The notes: generated by a model not told the origin, from the sequence alone. A stretch of 64,000 bases of DNA from Streptomyces sp. AP-93 (GCF_022808175.1 NZ_JALGBX010000017.1:124001-188000); one strand, 5' to 3'; shown: positions 1 through 8,303, counted from the first letter of the stretch. A program made the numbers and translations.

Positions 1-1155
1 ACCCCGGGCGACGTGCTCGACCTGTGGCTGGCCGCCCTGGACACCGTCCTCGCCGACGCGGCGGTGCCCGCCCTGGACGACCTCGTCGACGCCCTCGACG
101 CGGGAGGCGAGATCGACTTCGACCAGCTCGACTGGAACCCGCGCCGCGAGGCCGACTTCCTCGACGGGGTCCTCGCCAACCTCTACCTGCTCGCCGTCAC
201 CGAAGGCGGCACGGCCGACGGCCCGGTGCCGCTCCCGGTGCTCGCCGCCTCGATGGTGGTGCCGGACGACATGGGTGATCCCACCGACGCCGTACTGGAG
301 CAGGTCTCGGACGCGATGATGCGCCTCGACGACCAGTTCCGGCAGCTGGAGCCGATCGGGCTGGTCGAGTTCCGCCCCGTCGACGAGGACCTGATGGCGG
401 AGGCCGAGGACGAGGAGTTCCTCGCGAGCGCGGGCGGGGGCGCCGCCCCCGACGAGGACGACGTCGCCCGGTACGGGCTGGTACGGCTGACCCCGCTCGG
501 GCTGTACGGGATCCGGGCCCGCATGCTGGAAGCGGGCGTCGAGGCCCCGGCCGTCGGCGAACTGGCGGACAAGGGCGCGGACGTGCTGCTCGACGTGGTC
601 TCCCACTACTCCGAGGCCGCCGCCCAGGCCGAGATCGAAGAGTGGCTGGCCGGCCGCCCCGTACCCGAAGCCGTCACGGAACTGCTCGCCGCGGCGCGCG
701 GCGCCGATGCGGACGCCCCGCTGCGCCGGCTGCGCTGCCAGCAGGCCCTGGCGCCGGCCGGAGCGGAGGCCGAGCCGGCCGTCCGCGCGGTCCTGGACGA
801 CGCGGAGCTCGGCGGACTCGCCCGGGTCTGGCTGGCCGAGCGCGGGGTGGCCGACGTACCGGCGCCGGACCAGGAGATGGTGTTCTGGCTGACGGTCGAC
901 ACGATCGCGGCGCAGCTCGCCACGGGCGGCGGGAGCGGCGGGGGAGCCGAGGGCGGGGAGGGTGCCGAGGCGGAGCTGCCGCTCCTGATCGAATCGCTGA
1001 CCGCCCATCACGCCGGGTTCTTCGAGCAGGCCTGGCGGGTGGAGCACCCGGCGACGGCCCACGTGCTGGAGGCGATGGGGCGGCTGCACCCCGACAAGAA
1101 GGCCGCCAAGGAGGCCCGGAAGGCCGCGTTCAAGGCGCGTTCGCGCGGCGTGTGA
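1..1155 (+). CDS. Hypothetical protein, 5' end outside window
   Basis: The reading frame is open from base 1 and ends in TGA at 1155, so the gene begins upstream of the window; the GTG at 13 is probably internal. The visible 384 codons encode an acidic, Ala/Leu-rich soluble protein without signal peptide or membrane segments. The C-terminal third (W-L-A-x-R-P-V ... E-L-L-x-A-A-R-G ... V-W-L-A-E ... HPATAHVLEAMGRLHPDK) matches block by block the C-terminus of the protein at 33480-34907, including a start of visible homology near 'DVLDLWLAALD' versus 'AVLRGWVALFD', so about 135 residues are likely missing here. A Gly-rich stretch lies near residue 308 and a basic Lys/Arg/Ala tail ends the protein. 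I do not recognise a catalytic motif; function unknown. Followed by a PHO-box promoter for the next gene. Confidence 0.8.
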   Translation, partial: TPGDVLDLWLAALDTVLADAAVPALDDLVDALDAGGEIDFDQLDWNPRREADFLDGVLANLYLLAVTEGGTADGPVPLPVLAASMVVPDDMGDPTDAVLEQVSDAMMRLDDQFRQLEPIGLVEFRPVDEDLMAEAEDEEFLASAGGGAAPDEDDVARYGLVRLTPLGLYGIRARMLEAGVEAPAVGELADKGADVLLDVVSHYSEAAAQAEIEEWLAGRPVPEAVTELLAAARGADADAPLRRLRCQQALAPAGAEAEPAVRAVLDDAELGGLARVWLAERGVADVPAPDQEMVFWLTVDTIAAQLATGGGSGGGAEGGEGAEAELPLLIESLTAHHAGFFEQAWRVEHPATAHVLEAMGRLHPDKKAAKEARKAAFKARSRGV

Positions 1156-1235
1156 GGCGGCGGTAACCAGCCGTTCCCGAAAGGGACTCGGCCAACGCGG
1201 TCACCGGTCAAGGGGTCGGTCCGTATTCCCGGGTA

Positions 1236-1257
1236 GTTCAGTCGGCGTTCACGTGCG
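1236..1257 (+). promoter_or_regulatory. Putative PHO box upstream of PhoX-type phosphatase
   Basis: Two adjacent 11-nt units, GTTCAGTCGGC (1236-1246) and GTTCACGTGCG (1247-1257), match the GTTCA-start direct repeat of Streptomyces PhoP-binding PHO boxes. They lie 65 bp upstream of the start codon of a secreted phosphatase, the expected location for phosphate-starvation induction. Assignment is by pattern; PhoP binding is inferred. Confidence 0.6.
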
Positions 1258-1321
1258 GGCGGGAGCGTGTGCGCCGACGACCGCACGACAGGCGCACCAC
1301 CTCCCCACCCCTGGAGACCCG

Positions 1322-2785
1322 ATGCCGCTCAGCCGCAGAGATTTCACCACCCGCACCGCACTCGCGGGTGCGGGAGTCGCGCTCACCGGAACGGTCGGCG
1401 CCCTCGCCACGGCCCCCGGGGCCCTCGCCGCGGACGACGGCGCGCCGCAGGACGCGGGTCGTGAACAGGGTCAGGGCAGCCACGGCCACGGCCACGGTTG
1501 CGGCTATGGCCCGCTCGTGTCAGACCCGGCCGGCATCCTGGCCCTCCCCGCCGGATTCGCCTACCGCGTGATCACCCACAGCGGTGTCACCGCGCTCGAG
1601 TCGGGCGAGAGCACCCCGTCCAACCACGACGGCACGGCCGCCTTCGAGGGCCACCGGGGAGTCACCCTCCTCGTCAACAACCACGAGCTGAAGGGCCCGC
1701 GCACGAACTGGACGCACCCCGTCCCGCTCACCGAGGGCCTCGTCTACGACCCGGCCGCGGCCGGTGGCTGCACGGTCGTCGAGGTCCGGCGCGGCGGCGA
1801 GGTCGCCGAATGGGTGGGCATCTCCGGTACGTCGACCAACTGCGCGGGCGGCTCCACCCCCTGGAACACCTGGCTGACCTGCGAGGAGAACTCGGACCTC
1901 GCCGGCAAGAACGGCATGACCAAGGACCACGGCTACGTCTTCGAGGTCGACCCGCACGACCGCCGCGCCAACCTCGACCCGAAGCCGGTCAAGGCGTTCG
2001 GGCGCTATGACCACGAGGCCGTGGTCATCGACCCGCGCCAGGGCCACGCCTACCTCACCGAGGACGCCTCCAACCCCAACGGGCTGCTCTTCCGCTGGAC
2101 CCCGCCGAGCGGCTTCCGCCACGGGCGCGGCAAGCTCCGTACCCTCGCCGACGACGCCGGTGTGCTGGCGGCCGCGAAGTGCTTCGACAGTGCGGGGCTG
2201 TTCGTCGACGACCTCTCGCGGGCGACGAAGATCGGGACCACCTACGGGGTGGACTGGGTGCCGGTCCCGGACCGCGACGGGCGCACCGTGGCGGTGCGCA
2301 AGCAGTTCGGCGAGGCGGCCGTGACCCGTGCGCGCAAGCTGGAGGGCATGTGGTGGGCCGACGGCGGGGCGTACTTCGTCTCCTCCTACGCCCGCGCGGA
2401 GAGCCCGGGCGCGGCGCACGACGGCCAGGTGTGGTTCTACGACCCCAAGCGGCGCACGGTGCGGCTGCAGGTCCTGCTCGGGGTGAACGCCGACCCGTCG
2501 GCGGACGGCGGGTACGACGGCCCGGACAACATCACGGTCTCCCCGTACGGCGGTGTGATCATCGCCGAGGACGGCTCGGGGCTGCAGCACCTGTTCGGAG
2601 CGACCGAGTCGGGTCGTACGTACCCGCTGGCCCGCAACGAGATGAACCTGGGGACGGCCGAGGAGCCGGAGTACTCGGAGTTCGCGGGCGTCTGCTTCTC
2701 GCCGGACGGGCGGACGCTGTTCGTCAGCATCCAGGACCCGGGCATCATGCTGGCCGTCACGGGACCGTGGCGGCGCCGGCGCTGA
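1322..2785 (+). CDS. Tat-exported PhoX/DUF839-family phosphatase
   Basis: Likely secreted phosphatase of the PhoX/DUF839 beta-propeller type (487 aa), releasing phosphate from organic esters outside the cell. The ATG at 1322 is preceded by GGAGA and gives a twin-arginine signal (SRRDF, then a hydrophobic Ala/Gly stretch ending ALA). The mature N-terminus has a short His-rich segment (HGHGHGCG). Motifs typical of the family are visible: 'YEDP/HDR' type acidic loops, WNTWLTCEEN, GRYDHEAV, LTEDASNPNG, DGPDNITVSP and a final 'FSPDGRTLF' blade. Family members bind Ca2+ and Fe3+; those ligands were not verified individually. The upstream PHO box fits phosphate-starvation control. An upstream in-frame GTG at 1253 exists but lacks a ribosome-binding site and would spoil the Tat signal. 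A strong hairpin terminator follows. Confidence 0.88.
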   Translation: MPLSRRDFTTRTALAGAGVALTGTVGALATAPGALAADDGAPQDAGREQGQGSHGHGHGCGYGPLVSDPAGILALPAGFAYRVITHSGVTALESGESTPSNHDGTAAFEGHRGVTLLVNNHELKGPRTNWTHPVPLTEGLVYDPAAAGGCTVVEVRRGGEVAEWVGISGTSTNCAGGSTPWNTWLTCEENSDLAGKNGMTKDHGYVFEVDPHDRRANLDPKPVKAFGRYDHEAVVIDPRQGHAYLTEDASNPNGLLFRWTPPSGFRHGRGKLRTLADDAGVLAAAKCFDSAGLFVDDLSRATKIGTTYGVDWVPVPDRDGRTVAVRKQFGEAAVTRARKLEGMWWADGGAYFVSSYARAESPGAAHDGQVWFYDPKRRTVRLQVLLGVNADPSADGGYDGPDNITVSPYGGVIIAEDGSGLQHLFGATESGRTYPLARNEMNLGTAEEPEYSEFAGVCFSPDGRTLFVSIQDPGIMLAVTGPWRRRR

Positions 2786-2803
2786 TCCGCGAGCGGCGGA
2801 CAT

Positions 2804-2843
2804 GAGAAGAGCCGCCGGGCCTTCGGGCCCGGCGGCTCTTCTC
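2804..2843. terminator. Bidirectional 18-bp hairpin terminator with UUCG loop
   Basis: A perfect 18-bp inverted repeat (left arm 2804-2821, right arm 2826-2843) closes on a C(UUCG)G tetraloop, an exceptionally stable RNA hairpin. It lies between the convergent phosphatase gene (plus) and the small gene 2878-3045 (minus), so it can serve both. There is no clear U-tract, as usual for Streptomyces. Confidence 0.85.
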
Positions 2844-2877
2844 GTCGTCTCACCTGTTCGTCTGTTCGTCTGTTCGT

Positions 2878-3045
2878 TTACTGAGCTTCGGCGCGGCTGG
2901 CCGCGGCCCACTCTTCGAGGAGGAACTCGTACGCCTCGGAGGGCCACTCGCCGTCCACCCGGCTCTCGACGAGCTGCCGGATCGCCTCGTTCGCCTCGGC
3001 GGCGGACGGGCGCGCGGGGCCCGCGGGCTGGAGTGTCTGGTGCAT
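2878..3045 (-). CDS. Small conserved-looking hypothetical protein, 55 aa
   Basis: A 55-residue protein beginning MHQTLQPAGPARP, with an acidic C-terminal helix containing EANEAIRQLVE and EWPSEAYEFLLEEW. No membrane segment or cysteine. The start at 3045 lacks a Shine-Dalgarno sequence, but TAGCCT sits 7 nt upstream of the ATG on the minus strand, the spacing expected for a leaderless actinobacterial transcript. An upstream in-frame ATG at 3087 has no ribosome-binding site. It converges on the phosphatase gene across a shared terminator. Function not recognised. Confidence 0.6.
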   Translation of the reverse strand: MHQTLQPAGPARPSAAEANEAIRQLVESRVDGEWPSEAYEFLLEEWAAASRAEAQ

Positions 3046-3147
3046 GGTTCCAAGGCTACGGGCGGGCACTGACAGCCACCTCCGCATTAAGGGTGGAACA
3101 GATCACCCGGGGAGGGTGTCCGTCGCTCCATGTGCCCGCTCACCTGC

Positions 3148-4428
3148 TCAGAGTGCCTGCGCGGCCGGTTTGACCATGCCCCGCACTGTGCGCGACTTCA
3201 CAAACTCGCCCATGGCCGTCATCTCCCATTCGCCGGAGAACTGCTTGATCAGCTTGGCCATCATCACGCCGGTCTGCGGCTCGGCGCTGGTGAGGTCGAA
3301 GCGGACCAGCTCCTCGTTGGTCGCGGCGTCGATGAGGCGGCAGTAGGCCTTGGCCACCTCGGTGAACTTCTGGCCGGAGAAGGAGTTGACCGTGAAGACG
3401 AGGCCCGTCGCGTCCGCGGGGAGCCGGCCGAGGTCCACGACGATCACCTCGTCGTCGCCCGCGCCCTCGCCGGTGAGGTTGTCGCCCGAGTGCTTGACCG
3501 ACCCGCCCAGGATGGACAGCTTGCCGAAGTAGCAGCTGTCGATGTGGTTGCGCTGCGGGCCGTACGCGATGACCGAGGCGTCCAGGTCGATGTCCCGGCC
3601 GCGGAACGCGGGCTCCCAGCCGAGGCCCATCTTGACCTGGGAGAGCAGCGGGCGGCCGCCCTTGACCAGGGACACGGTCTGGTTCTTCTGGAGGCTGACC
3701 CGGCCCTTGTCGAGGTTGATCTTCCCGGCGCCGGGGGCGGCAGCCGCGACCGGCGCGGGGGCGACCGGTGCGGGAGCGACCGGTGCGGGCGCCGGGGTCG
3801 CTCCGGGTGCGCCGCTGGTGAGCCAGGGCGAGGCTGCGTACGTGGGCGGCGCCGGGGGAGCCGGGGGCGCGGGCGGTGCGGGCGGGGCGACGGGGGCCGG
3901 GGCGGCGGCGGCCGCCGGAGCCGGCTCGTCCTCCACCGAGACGCCGAAGTCGGTCGCGATGCCGGCGAGGCCGTTCGCGTACCCCTGGCCGACCGCGCGC
4001 ACCTTCCACACGCCGCCGCGCTGGTAGACCTCGACGACCACCAGGGCGGTCTCGGTGCCGAGCTGCGGCGGGGTGAAGGCGGAGATCACCGCTCCGCTGC
4101 CGGCGTCCCGGACGGTGGCGGTGGGCTCGATGCCCTGGAAGGTCTGGCCCGCGGCGTCCGGGCTGGCGGTGATGACGATCCGCTCGATGCCGGGCGGGAC
4201 CGAACCGGTGTCCACGGTGATCGAGTCCGGCGCCGTGCCGCCGCCCGAGCGGTAGGTGACGCCGGGGCCGGACGGCTGGTTGAAGAAGATGAAATCGGCG
4301 TCGGAACGCACCTTGCCGTCGGCGGCGAGGAGCAGCGCGGACACGTCGAGCCGCACCGGGGCAGCCACGTCGACCGTCACGCGGACGGCATCGAGCGGCA
4401 GGTTGGAACCAGGGGTCATAGCGGTCAT
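3148..4428 (-). CDS. Double TerD-domain protein (tellurium/stress response family)
   Basis: A 426-aa cytosolic protein with two TerD-type Ca2+-binding beta-sandwich domains joined by a long Ala/Pro-rich linker (roughly residues 165-235). The N-terminal domain carries VRSDADFIFFNQPSGPG and the C-terminal one carries the family signature SVKHSGDNLTGEGAGDDE followed by IVVDLGRLPAD. TerD proteins form membrane-associated stress complexes in tellurite, phage and chemical-damage resistance; the exact role here is unknown. I chose the ATG at 4428 (MTAMTPGSNLPL) because family members typically start this way; a GTG at 4473 and ATG at 4419 are alternatives and none has a strong ribosome-binding site. 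There are no other ter genes next door, so it is a stand-alone tandem form. See the RING protein at 45284 for a second TerD-like domain. Confidence 0.85.
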   Translation of the reverse strand: MTAMTPGSNLPLDAVRVTVDVAAPVRLDVSALLLAADGKVRSDADFIFFNQPSGPGVTYRSGGGTAPDSITVDTGSVPPGIERIVITASPDAAGQTFQGIEPTATVRDAGSGAVISAFTPPQLGTETALVVVEVYQRGGVWKVRAVGQGYANGLAGIATDFGVSVEDEPAPAAAAAPAPVAPPAPPAPPAPPAPPTYAASPWLTSGAPGATPAPAPVAPAPVAPAPVAAAAPGAGKINLDKGRVSLQKNQTVSLVKGGRPLLSQVKMGLGWEPAFRGRDIDLDASVIAYGPQRNHIDSCYFGKLSILGGSVKHSGDNLTGEGAGDDEVIVVDLGRLPADATGLVFTVNSFSGQKFTEVAKAYCRLIDAATNEELVRFDLTSAEPQTGVMMAKLIKQFSGEWEMTAMGEFVKSRTVRGMVKPAAQAL

Positions 4429-4511
4429 GCCGGGAGAACGACCGAGGTGGCTTTGCCGTTCCCTTGCTTTCACCCGGTTTCCCGTTTCTTCACTCTCGCC
4501 CCGCCCGCGCC

Positions 4512-4739
4512 TCAGACGCGGCCCCGGTTGCGGGGGTGGTTCCTGGCGGTCCGTTCGTTGCCGAACTTGTAGGAGCCGGTCCAGCGCGCCATGACGAGCT
4601 GGGCGTCGCCGGCTTCGACCTCGGCCAGGAACGCGGCGGCGCGCCCGCCCCGGAGGGTGGCCGCGGACCGGCCCTGGTGGTGGATGACGACACTCTGGTC
4701 GCCCCGTTGTTCGTACGAGAATCCGTGAGGTTTCGGCAT
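4512..4739 (-). CDS. Small hypothetical protein, 75 aa
   Basis: A 75-residue basic protein starting MPKPHGFSYEQRGDQSVVIHH, with a central segment AAAFLAEVEAGDAQLVMAR and a C-terminal tail rich in Asn/Arg (GNERTARNHPRNRGRV). It resembles short conserved Streptomyces proteins of unknown function that I recall as sharing the 'GNERTARNHPRN' ending. The longer frame starting at 4847 overlaps the promoter of the divergent DUF6325 gene, so the ATG at 4739 is preferred. No function is proposed. Confidence 0.6.
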   Translation of the reverse strand: MPKPHGFSYEQRGDQSVVIHHQGRSAATLRGGRAAAFLAEVEAGDAQLVMARWTGSYKFGNERTARNHPRNRGRV

Positions 4740-4869
4740 GGGCCGAGGGTGCCGTCCCCGGGCGGCGGCCTGCAACGCAATTCCTCGACCCGCGTCGCGA
4801 TGCGGTGCCAGCCCTGCCGAGTAAGATCCCTTTTGCGGTGATTTCATGCGCTACGGAAGAGGTTTGCTC

Positions 4870-5316
4870 ATGCCTGCTGGTGCAGCTCTTACGGTCGAAT
4901 CGATCGGCCCGGTGGACGTCGCCGTGGTCACCTTCGACGGCAATCGGTTCAACGGCGATGTCGCCCCGGCCCTGCGCGAACTCCAGGAGAGCGGAGTGGT
5001 GCGCATCCTCGACCTCACGTTCGTCCGCAAGGAGCGGGACGGCGCGGTGTCCGTGGTGGAGCTCGCCGACTCCGAGGTGGCCGATCAGTTCGAGCGGGTC
5101 CTCGGCGAGGAGTTCGACCTGCTGAGCGACGAGGATCTGGAGACCGTGGCGCAGGGCCTCGCCCCGGAGTCCTCCGCGCTGGTGGTGGTGTGGGAGAACG
5201 CCTGGGCCACGCGCCTGGCCTCGGCGGTACGGGAGTCCAACGGGCAGGTGCTCTTCATGGAACGCATTCCACGGGACGGCGTCGAACGAGCCGTCGCCGC
5301 ACTGACCGAGAAGTAG
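4870..5316 (+). CDS. DUF6325-family protein
   Basis: A 148-aa protein of the family Pfam calls DUF6325: alternating beta/alpha segments VDVAVVTFDGNRFNGDV, VVRILDLTFVRKERDG, DLLSDEDLETVAQGL, SALVVVWENAWATRLASAV and VLFMERIPRDGVERAV. It resembles a ferredoxin-like fold with no evident catalytic residue. The ATG at 4870 follows AAGAGG by 8 nt; the ATG at 4846 is less well placed. It is followed after 12 bp by a SHOCT-domain gene, and this pairing is common in actinobacteria; the pair is probably one operon with a structural or membrane-stress role (inference). Confidence 0.75.
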   Translation: MPAGAALTVESIGPVDVAVVTFDGNRFNGDVAPALRELQESGVVRILDLTFVRKERDGAVSVVELADSEVADQFERVLGEEFDLLSDEDLETVAQGLAPESSALVVVWENAWATRLASAVRESNGQVLFMERIPRDGVERAVAALTEK

Positions 5317-5328
5317 GGGAGGAGAGAC

Positions 5329-5694
5329 ATGCGTCGACGCATGGGGCGCCCGGGACTGCTGGGAGCGATGGCCCGTACGGCGGTGGTGGCGGGAACGGCC
5401 ACCGCGGTCTCCGGCAGGATGCAGCGGGGCCAGGCCGAGCGCAGCGCGCAGCAGCAGGCGGCGGCGGACGCCGAGCAGCAGGCCCTCGTCAACCAGGCGG
5501 CGGCCCAGGCGGCCGCGCAGCAGCAGGCCTGGCAGCAGGCGCAGCAGACGCAGCAGGCCCAGCAGCCGGCCGCCGCGCCGGCTCCCGCGGTCGACCGGGT
5601 CGGCCAGCTCACCGCGCTGGCCGAACTGAAGGCCCAGGGCCTGCTCACCGACGAGGAGTTCGCGGCGGAGAAGGCCCGGGTCCTGAGCGCCTGA
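5329..5694 (+). CDS. SHOCT-domain protein with Gln/Ala-rich coiled coil
   Basis: A 121-aa protein. An N-terminal hydrophobic patch (GLLGAMARTAVVAGTATAV) may associate with membrane. It is followed by a low-complexity Gln/Ala helix (residues about 36-80, many QQA repeats) and a C-terminal SHOCT module (QLTALAELKAQGLLTDEEF then AAEKARVL), a short helical hairpin thought to mediate oligomerisation. A strong GGAGGAG ribosome-binding site precedes the ATG. Co-transcribed with the DUF6325 gene 12 bp upstream. Confidence 0.8.
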   Translation: MRRRMGRPGLLGAMARTAVVAGTATAVSGRMQRGQAERSAQQQAAADAEQQALVNQAAAQAAAQQQAWQQAQQTQQAQQPAAAPAPAVDRVGQLTALAELKAQGLLTDEEFAAEKARVLSA

Positions 5695-5722
5695 CCCCGC
5701 CGCGCCTCCCTGGCAGCCCGGC

Positions 5723-7246
5723 CTAGCCTCCCGTGACCCGTCGCGGGAGGTTCAGGGGGTTGGCCTCGCGGAGTTCCGCCGGGAGCAGGGCGTCCGGCAC
5801 CGACTGGTAGGCCACCGGGCGCAGCCAGCGCTCGATCGCGGTGCCGCCGACCGAGGTGGAGTGGGAGGTCGCCGCCGGGTAGGGGCCGCCGTGGTGCTGG
5901 GCCGGAGCCACCGCCACACCGGTCGGCCAGCCGTTGACCAGGACCCGGCCCGCCAGCGTCGTGACCTGGGAGATCAGCTCCGCCGCCGGACCCGGGCCGC
6001 CGTCCGCCTCGGCGGCCGACAGCTGCAGGGTCGCGGTGAGGTTTCCGGGGAGCCGCCCGAGCAGGGCGGCGGCCTCGTCCTGGCCGGCGTACCGGGCCAC
6101 CACGGTGACGGGGCCGAAGCACTCCTCCAGGAGCACCTCGTAGGGCCCGCCCTCCAGCAGGGTCCGCGCGGGCACGCTCAGGAAGCCCGCGCCGACGGTG
6201 TGCTCGCCGCCCGCGCCGGGGGTGACGGGCGCGTCGACCCCGGGCAGCGCGGCGCGTTCGCGGACCCCGGCGACGAAGTTGTCCCGCATCCGGTGGTCGA
6301 GGAGCACCCCGGGCTCGGTCTTCACGAGGGCATCGGAGAGGGCACCCGCGAGCCGGTCCCCGTCCGCGCCCTCGGGTACGAGGACCAGGCCGGGCTTGAC
6401 GCAGAACTGGCCGACGCCGAGCGTGACCGAGCCGGCCAGCCCGCCGCCGATCTCCTCGGCGCGCTCGGCGGCGGCCGCCGGGGTGACCACGACCGGGTTC
6501 AGGGAACCGAGCTCCCCGTGGAAGGGGATCGGTACGGGCCGTGCGGCGGCGGCGTCGAACAGGGCCCGCCCGCCCCGGATGGACCCGGTGAACCCGGCGG
6601 CGCTGACCAGCGGGTGCCGGATCAGCTCCAGGCCCGCGTCGAAGCCGTGGACCACGGCGACGACCTCGGCCGGCAGCCCGGCGGCGACGGCGGCCCGGCG
6701 CAGCAGCGAGGCGCACAGCTCGGAGGTGGCCGGGTGGTCGGGGTGCGCCTTGACCACGACCGGGCAGCCCGCGGCCAGCGCGCTGGCGGTGTCGCCGCCG
6801 GGCACGGAGAAGGCGAGGGGGAAGTTGGAGGCGGCGTAGACCGCGACCACGCCCAGCGCCACCTTGTAGCGGCGCAGTTCGGGGCGGGGCGGGGCGGTGG
6901 TGGGATCGGCGCGGTCGATGCGGACGTCGAGGTAGGAGCCCTCGTCCACGGCGTCGGCGAAGGCGCGGAACTGGCCCGTGGTGCGGGCGAGCTCCCCGGT
7001 GAGCCGGCCGGGGCCGAGCGCCGTCTCGGCGTCGGCGGCCTCGATGACGTGGGCGGCCGCCTCGTCGAGCAGATCGGCGGCGGCGCGCAGGAAGGCGGCG
7101 CGCCGCGCGGCGTCGGCCAGCGAGCCGCGGGCGGCGTGGGCCGCGCGCACGGCTTCGTCCACCTCCCGGGGTGTGGCCTCCACCGCAACCTGCTCGCGGT
7201 GCTTCCCGGTGCGGGGGTCCACACTCCAGACTGGTGTTGCTGCCAT
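5723..7246 (-). CDS. NADP-dependent aldehyde dehydrogenase (ketoglutarate semialdehyde type)
   Basis: A 507-aa aldehyde dehydrogenase of the family that oxidises 2,5-dioxopentanoate (alpha-ketoglutarate semialdehyde) to 2-oxoglutarate in sugar-acid, glucarate and hydroxyproline catabolism. Seen: Rossmann-side segment YAASNFPLAFSVPGGDTASA, general-base glutamate in PFHGELGSLNPVV, nucleophilic cysteine in GVGQFCVKPG, and ECFGPVTVV near the C-terminus. The substrate is inferred from the family (PFHGELGSLNPV is typical of this branch). ATG at 7246 has an excellent AGGAGGC site. Divergent from an IclR regulator across 156 bp holding inverted repeats, the usual arrangement for an IclR-controlled catabolic enzyme. 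Confidence 0.85.
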   Translation of the reverse strand: MAATPVWSVDPRTGKHREQVAVEATPREVDEAVRAAHAARGSLADAARRAAFLRAAADLLDEAAAHVIEAADAETALGPGRLTGELARTTGQFRAFADAVDEGSYLDVRIDRADPTTAPPRPELRRYKVALGVVAVYAASNFPLAFSVPGGDTASALAAGCPVVVKAHPDHPATSELCASLLRRAAVAAGLPAEVVAVVHGFDAGLELIRHPLVSAAGFTGSIRGGRALFDAAAARPVPIPFHGELGSLNPVVVTPAAAAERAEEIGGGLAGSVTLGVGQFCVKPGLVLVPEGADGDRLAGALSDALVKTEPGVLLDHRMRDNFVAGVRERAALPGVDAPVTPGAGGEHTVGAGFLSVPARTLLEGGPYEVLLEECFGPVTVVARYAGQDEAAALLGRLPGNLTATLQLSAAEADGGPGPAAELISQVTTLAGRVLVNGWPTGVAVAPAQHHGGPYPAATSHSTSVGGTAIERWLRPVAYQSVPDALLPAELREANPLNLPRRVTGG

Positions 7247-7287
7247 GGCGAACTGCCTCCTGGATCTACGCTGACCCGCGCGGATGC

Positions 7288-7310
7288 GTTCAGTATTGTG
7301 AACGCTGTTC
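7288..7310. promoter_or_regulatory. Overlapping inverted repeats, putative IclR operator
   Basis: GTTCAGTATTGTGAAC (7288-7303) is an inverted repeat with 5-bp arms, and its right half also pairs with the next bases as GAACGCTGTTC (7300-7310). Three GTTC/GAAC half sites therefore sit in the 156-bp divergent region between the aldehyde dehydrogenase and the IclR gene. IclR proteins bind such short palindromes; binding by the neighbour is inferred. Confidence 0.55.
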
Positions 7311-7402
7311 CGTTGGATGAATGATCACATCCACCGTGGACTCTATTTCCGTGTCTTCCGGGTTGACAAGTGACAGCAAGAGACAGAGGGGCACCAAGGC
7401 GG

Positions 7403-8188
7403 ATGACGACCACAGCTGAGGCGGGGGGCCCGGGGGCGCCGGCGGCCGTCAAGTCGGCGGTACGCACGGTCCAGTTGCTGGAGCACTTCGCTTCCCGGCC
7501 GGGGCTGCACAGCCTGGCCGACATCCAGAGCGACCTCTCCCTGCCCAAATCCAGCCTCTACATGCTGCTGCGCACCTTGGTGAACCTGGGCTGGGTGGAG
7601 ACGGACGCGACGGGCACGCGGTACGGCATCGGCGTGCGGGCGCTGCTCGTCGGCAGCTCGTACATCGACGGGGACGAGGTGGTCGCGGCGGCGCGGCCCA
7701 CGCTGGACCGGCTCTCCGACGACACGACGGAGACGATCCACCTGGCCCGCATGGACGGGACGAGCGTGGTCTACCTCGCGACCCGGCAGTCCCAGCACTA
7801 CCTGCGGCCCTTCACCCGCGTCGGGAGGCGGCTGCCGGTGCACTCGACGGCGCTCGGCAAGGCGCTGCTGGCCACGCACACGGACGCAGAGGTACGCGCA
7901 CTGCTGCCGCGGCGGCTCGAAGCCGTCACCGAGCACACCATCACCGACCGGGACCGCCTCATCGAGGAGCTGGCACTGGTACGGGAGCAGGGGTACGCGG
8001 TGGACCGGGAGGAGAACACGCTCGGACTGCGCTGCTTCGGAGTGGCGGTGCCGTACCGGACGCCGGCGCGGGACGCGGTGAGCTGTTCGGTGCCGGTGGC
8101 GCGGCTGACGCCGGGGCACGAACGGGGCATCAAGGCGGCGCTGTTCGCGGCGCGCGACCGGCTGTCGGTGGTGACGCGGCGGATGTGA
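7403..8188 (+). CDS. IclR-family transcriptional regulator
   Basis: A 261-aa IclR protein: N-terminal winged helix-turn-helix (AVRTVQLLEHF, HSLADIQSDLSLPKSSLYML) and C-terminal effector-binding domain (RVGRRLPVHSTALGKALLA, EENTLGLRCFGVAVPYR). The motif 'STALGKALLA' is characteristic of the IclR ligand domain. The ATG at 7403 is preceded by a purine-rich stretch; an in-frame GTG at 7370 is an alternative. Divergent from the aldehyde dehydrogenase and most likely controls it through the palindromes at 7288-7310. Confidence 0.88.
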   Translation: MTTTAEAGGPGAPAAVKSAVRTVQLLEHFASRPGLHSLADIQSDLSLPKSSLYMLLRTLVNLGWVETDATGTRYGIGVRALLVGSSYIDGDEVVAAARPTLDRLSDDTTETIHLARMDGTSVVYLATRQSQHYLRPFTRVGRRLPVHSTALGKALLATHTDAEVRALLPRRLEAVTEHTITDRDRLIEELALVREQGYAVDREENTLGLRCFGVAVPYRTPARDAVSCSVPVARLTPGHERGIKAALFAARDRLSVVTRRM

Positions 8189-8229
8189 GGCGGGCCGCAG
8201 GCGCAGGTGGTGCGGTGGACTGCCTGGTT

Positions 8230-8249
8230 CCTCCCCCGGGCGGGGGAGG
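8230..8249. terminator. GC-rich hairpin after the IclR gene
   Basis: CCTCCCCC (8230-8237) and GGGGGAGG (8242-8249) form an 8-bp stem with a 4-nt loop; a second small stem TTCCCCTT/AAGGGGGA follows at about 8253-8269. They end the IclR transcript or structure the leader of the membrane protein gene at 8304; the sequence cannot decide which. Confidence 0.5.
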
Positions 8250-8303
8250 CGGTTCCCCTTCAAGGGGGAGGTGGCGGGGGCGTCGAACCGGGACCGTTGA
8301 GGC

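Noticed and set aside
1253-1321. Upstream start of the PhoX-type gene
   Set aside because: GTG 1253 adds residues before the Tat signal without a ribosome-binding site and overlaps the PHO box.
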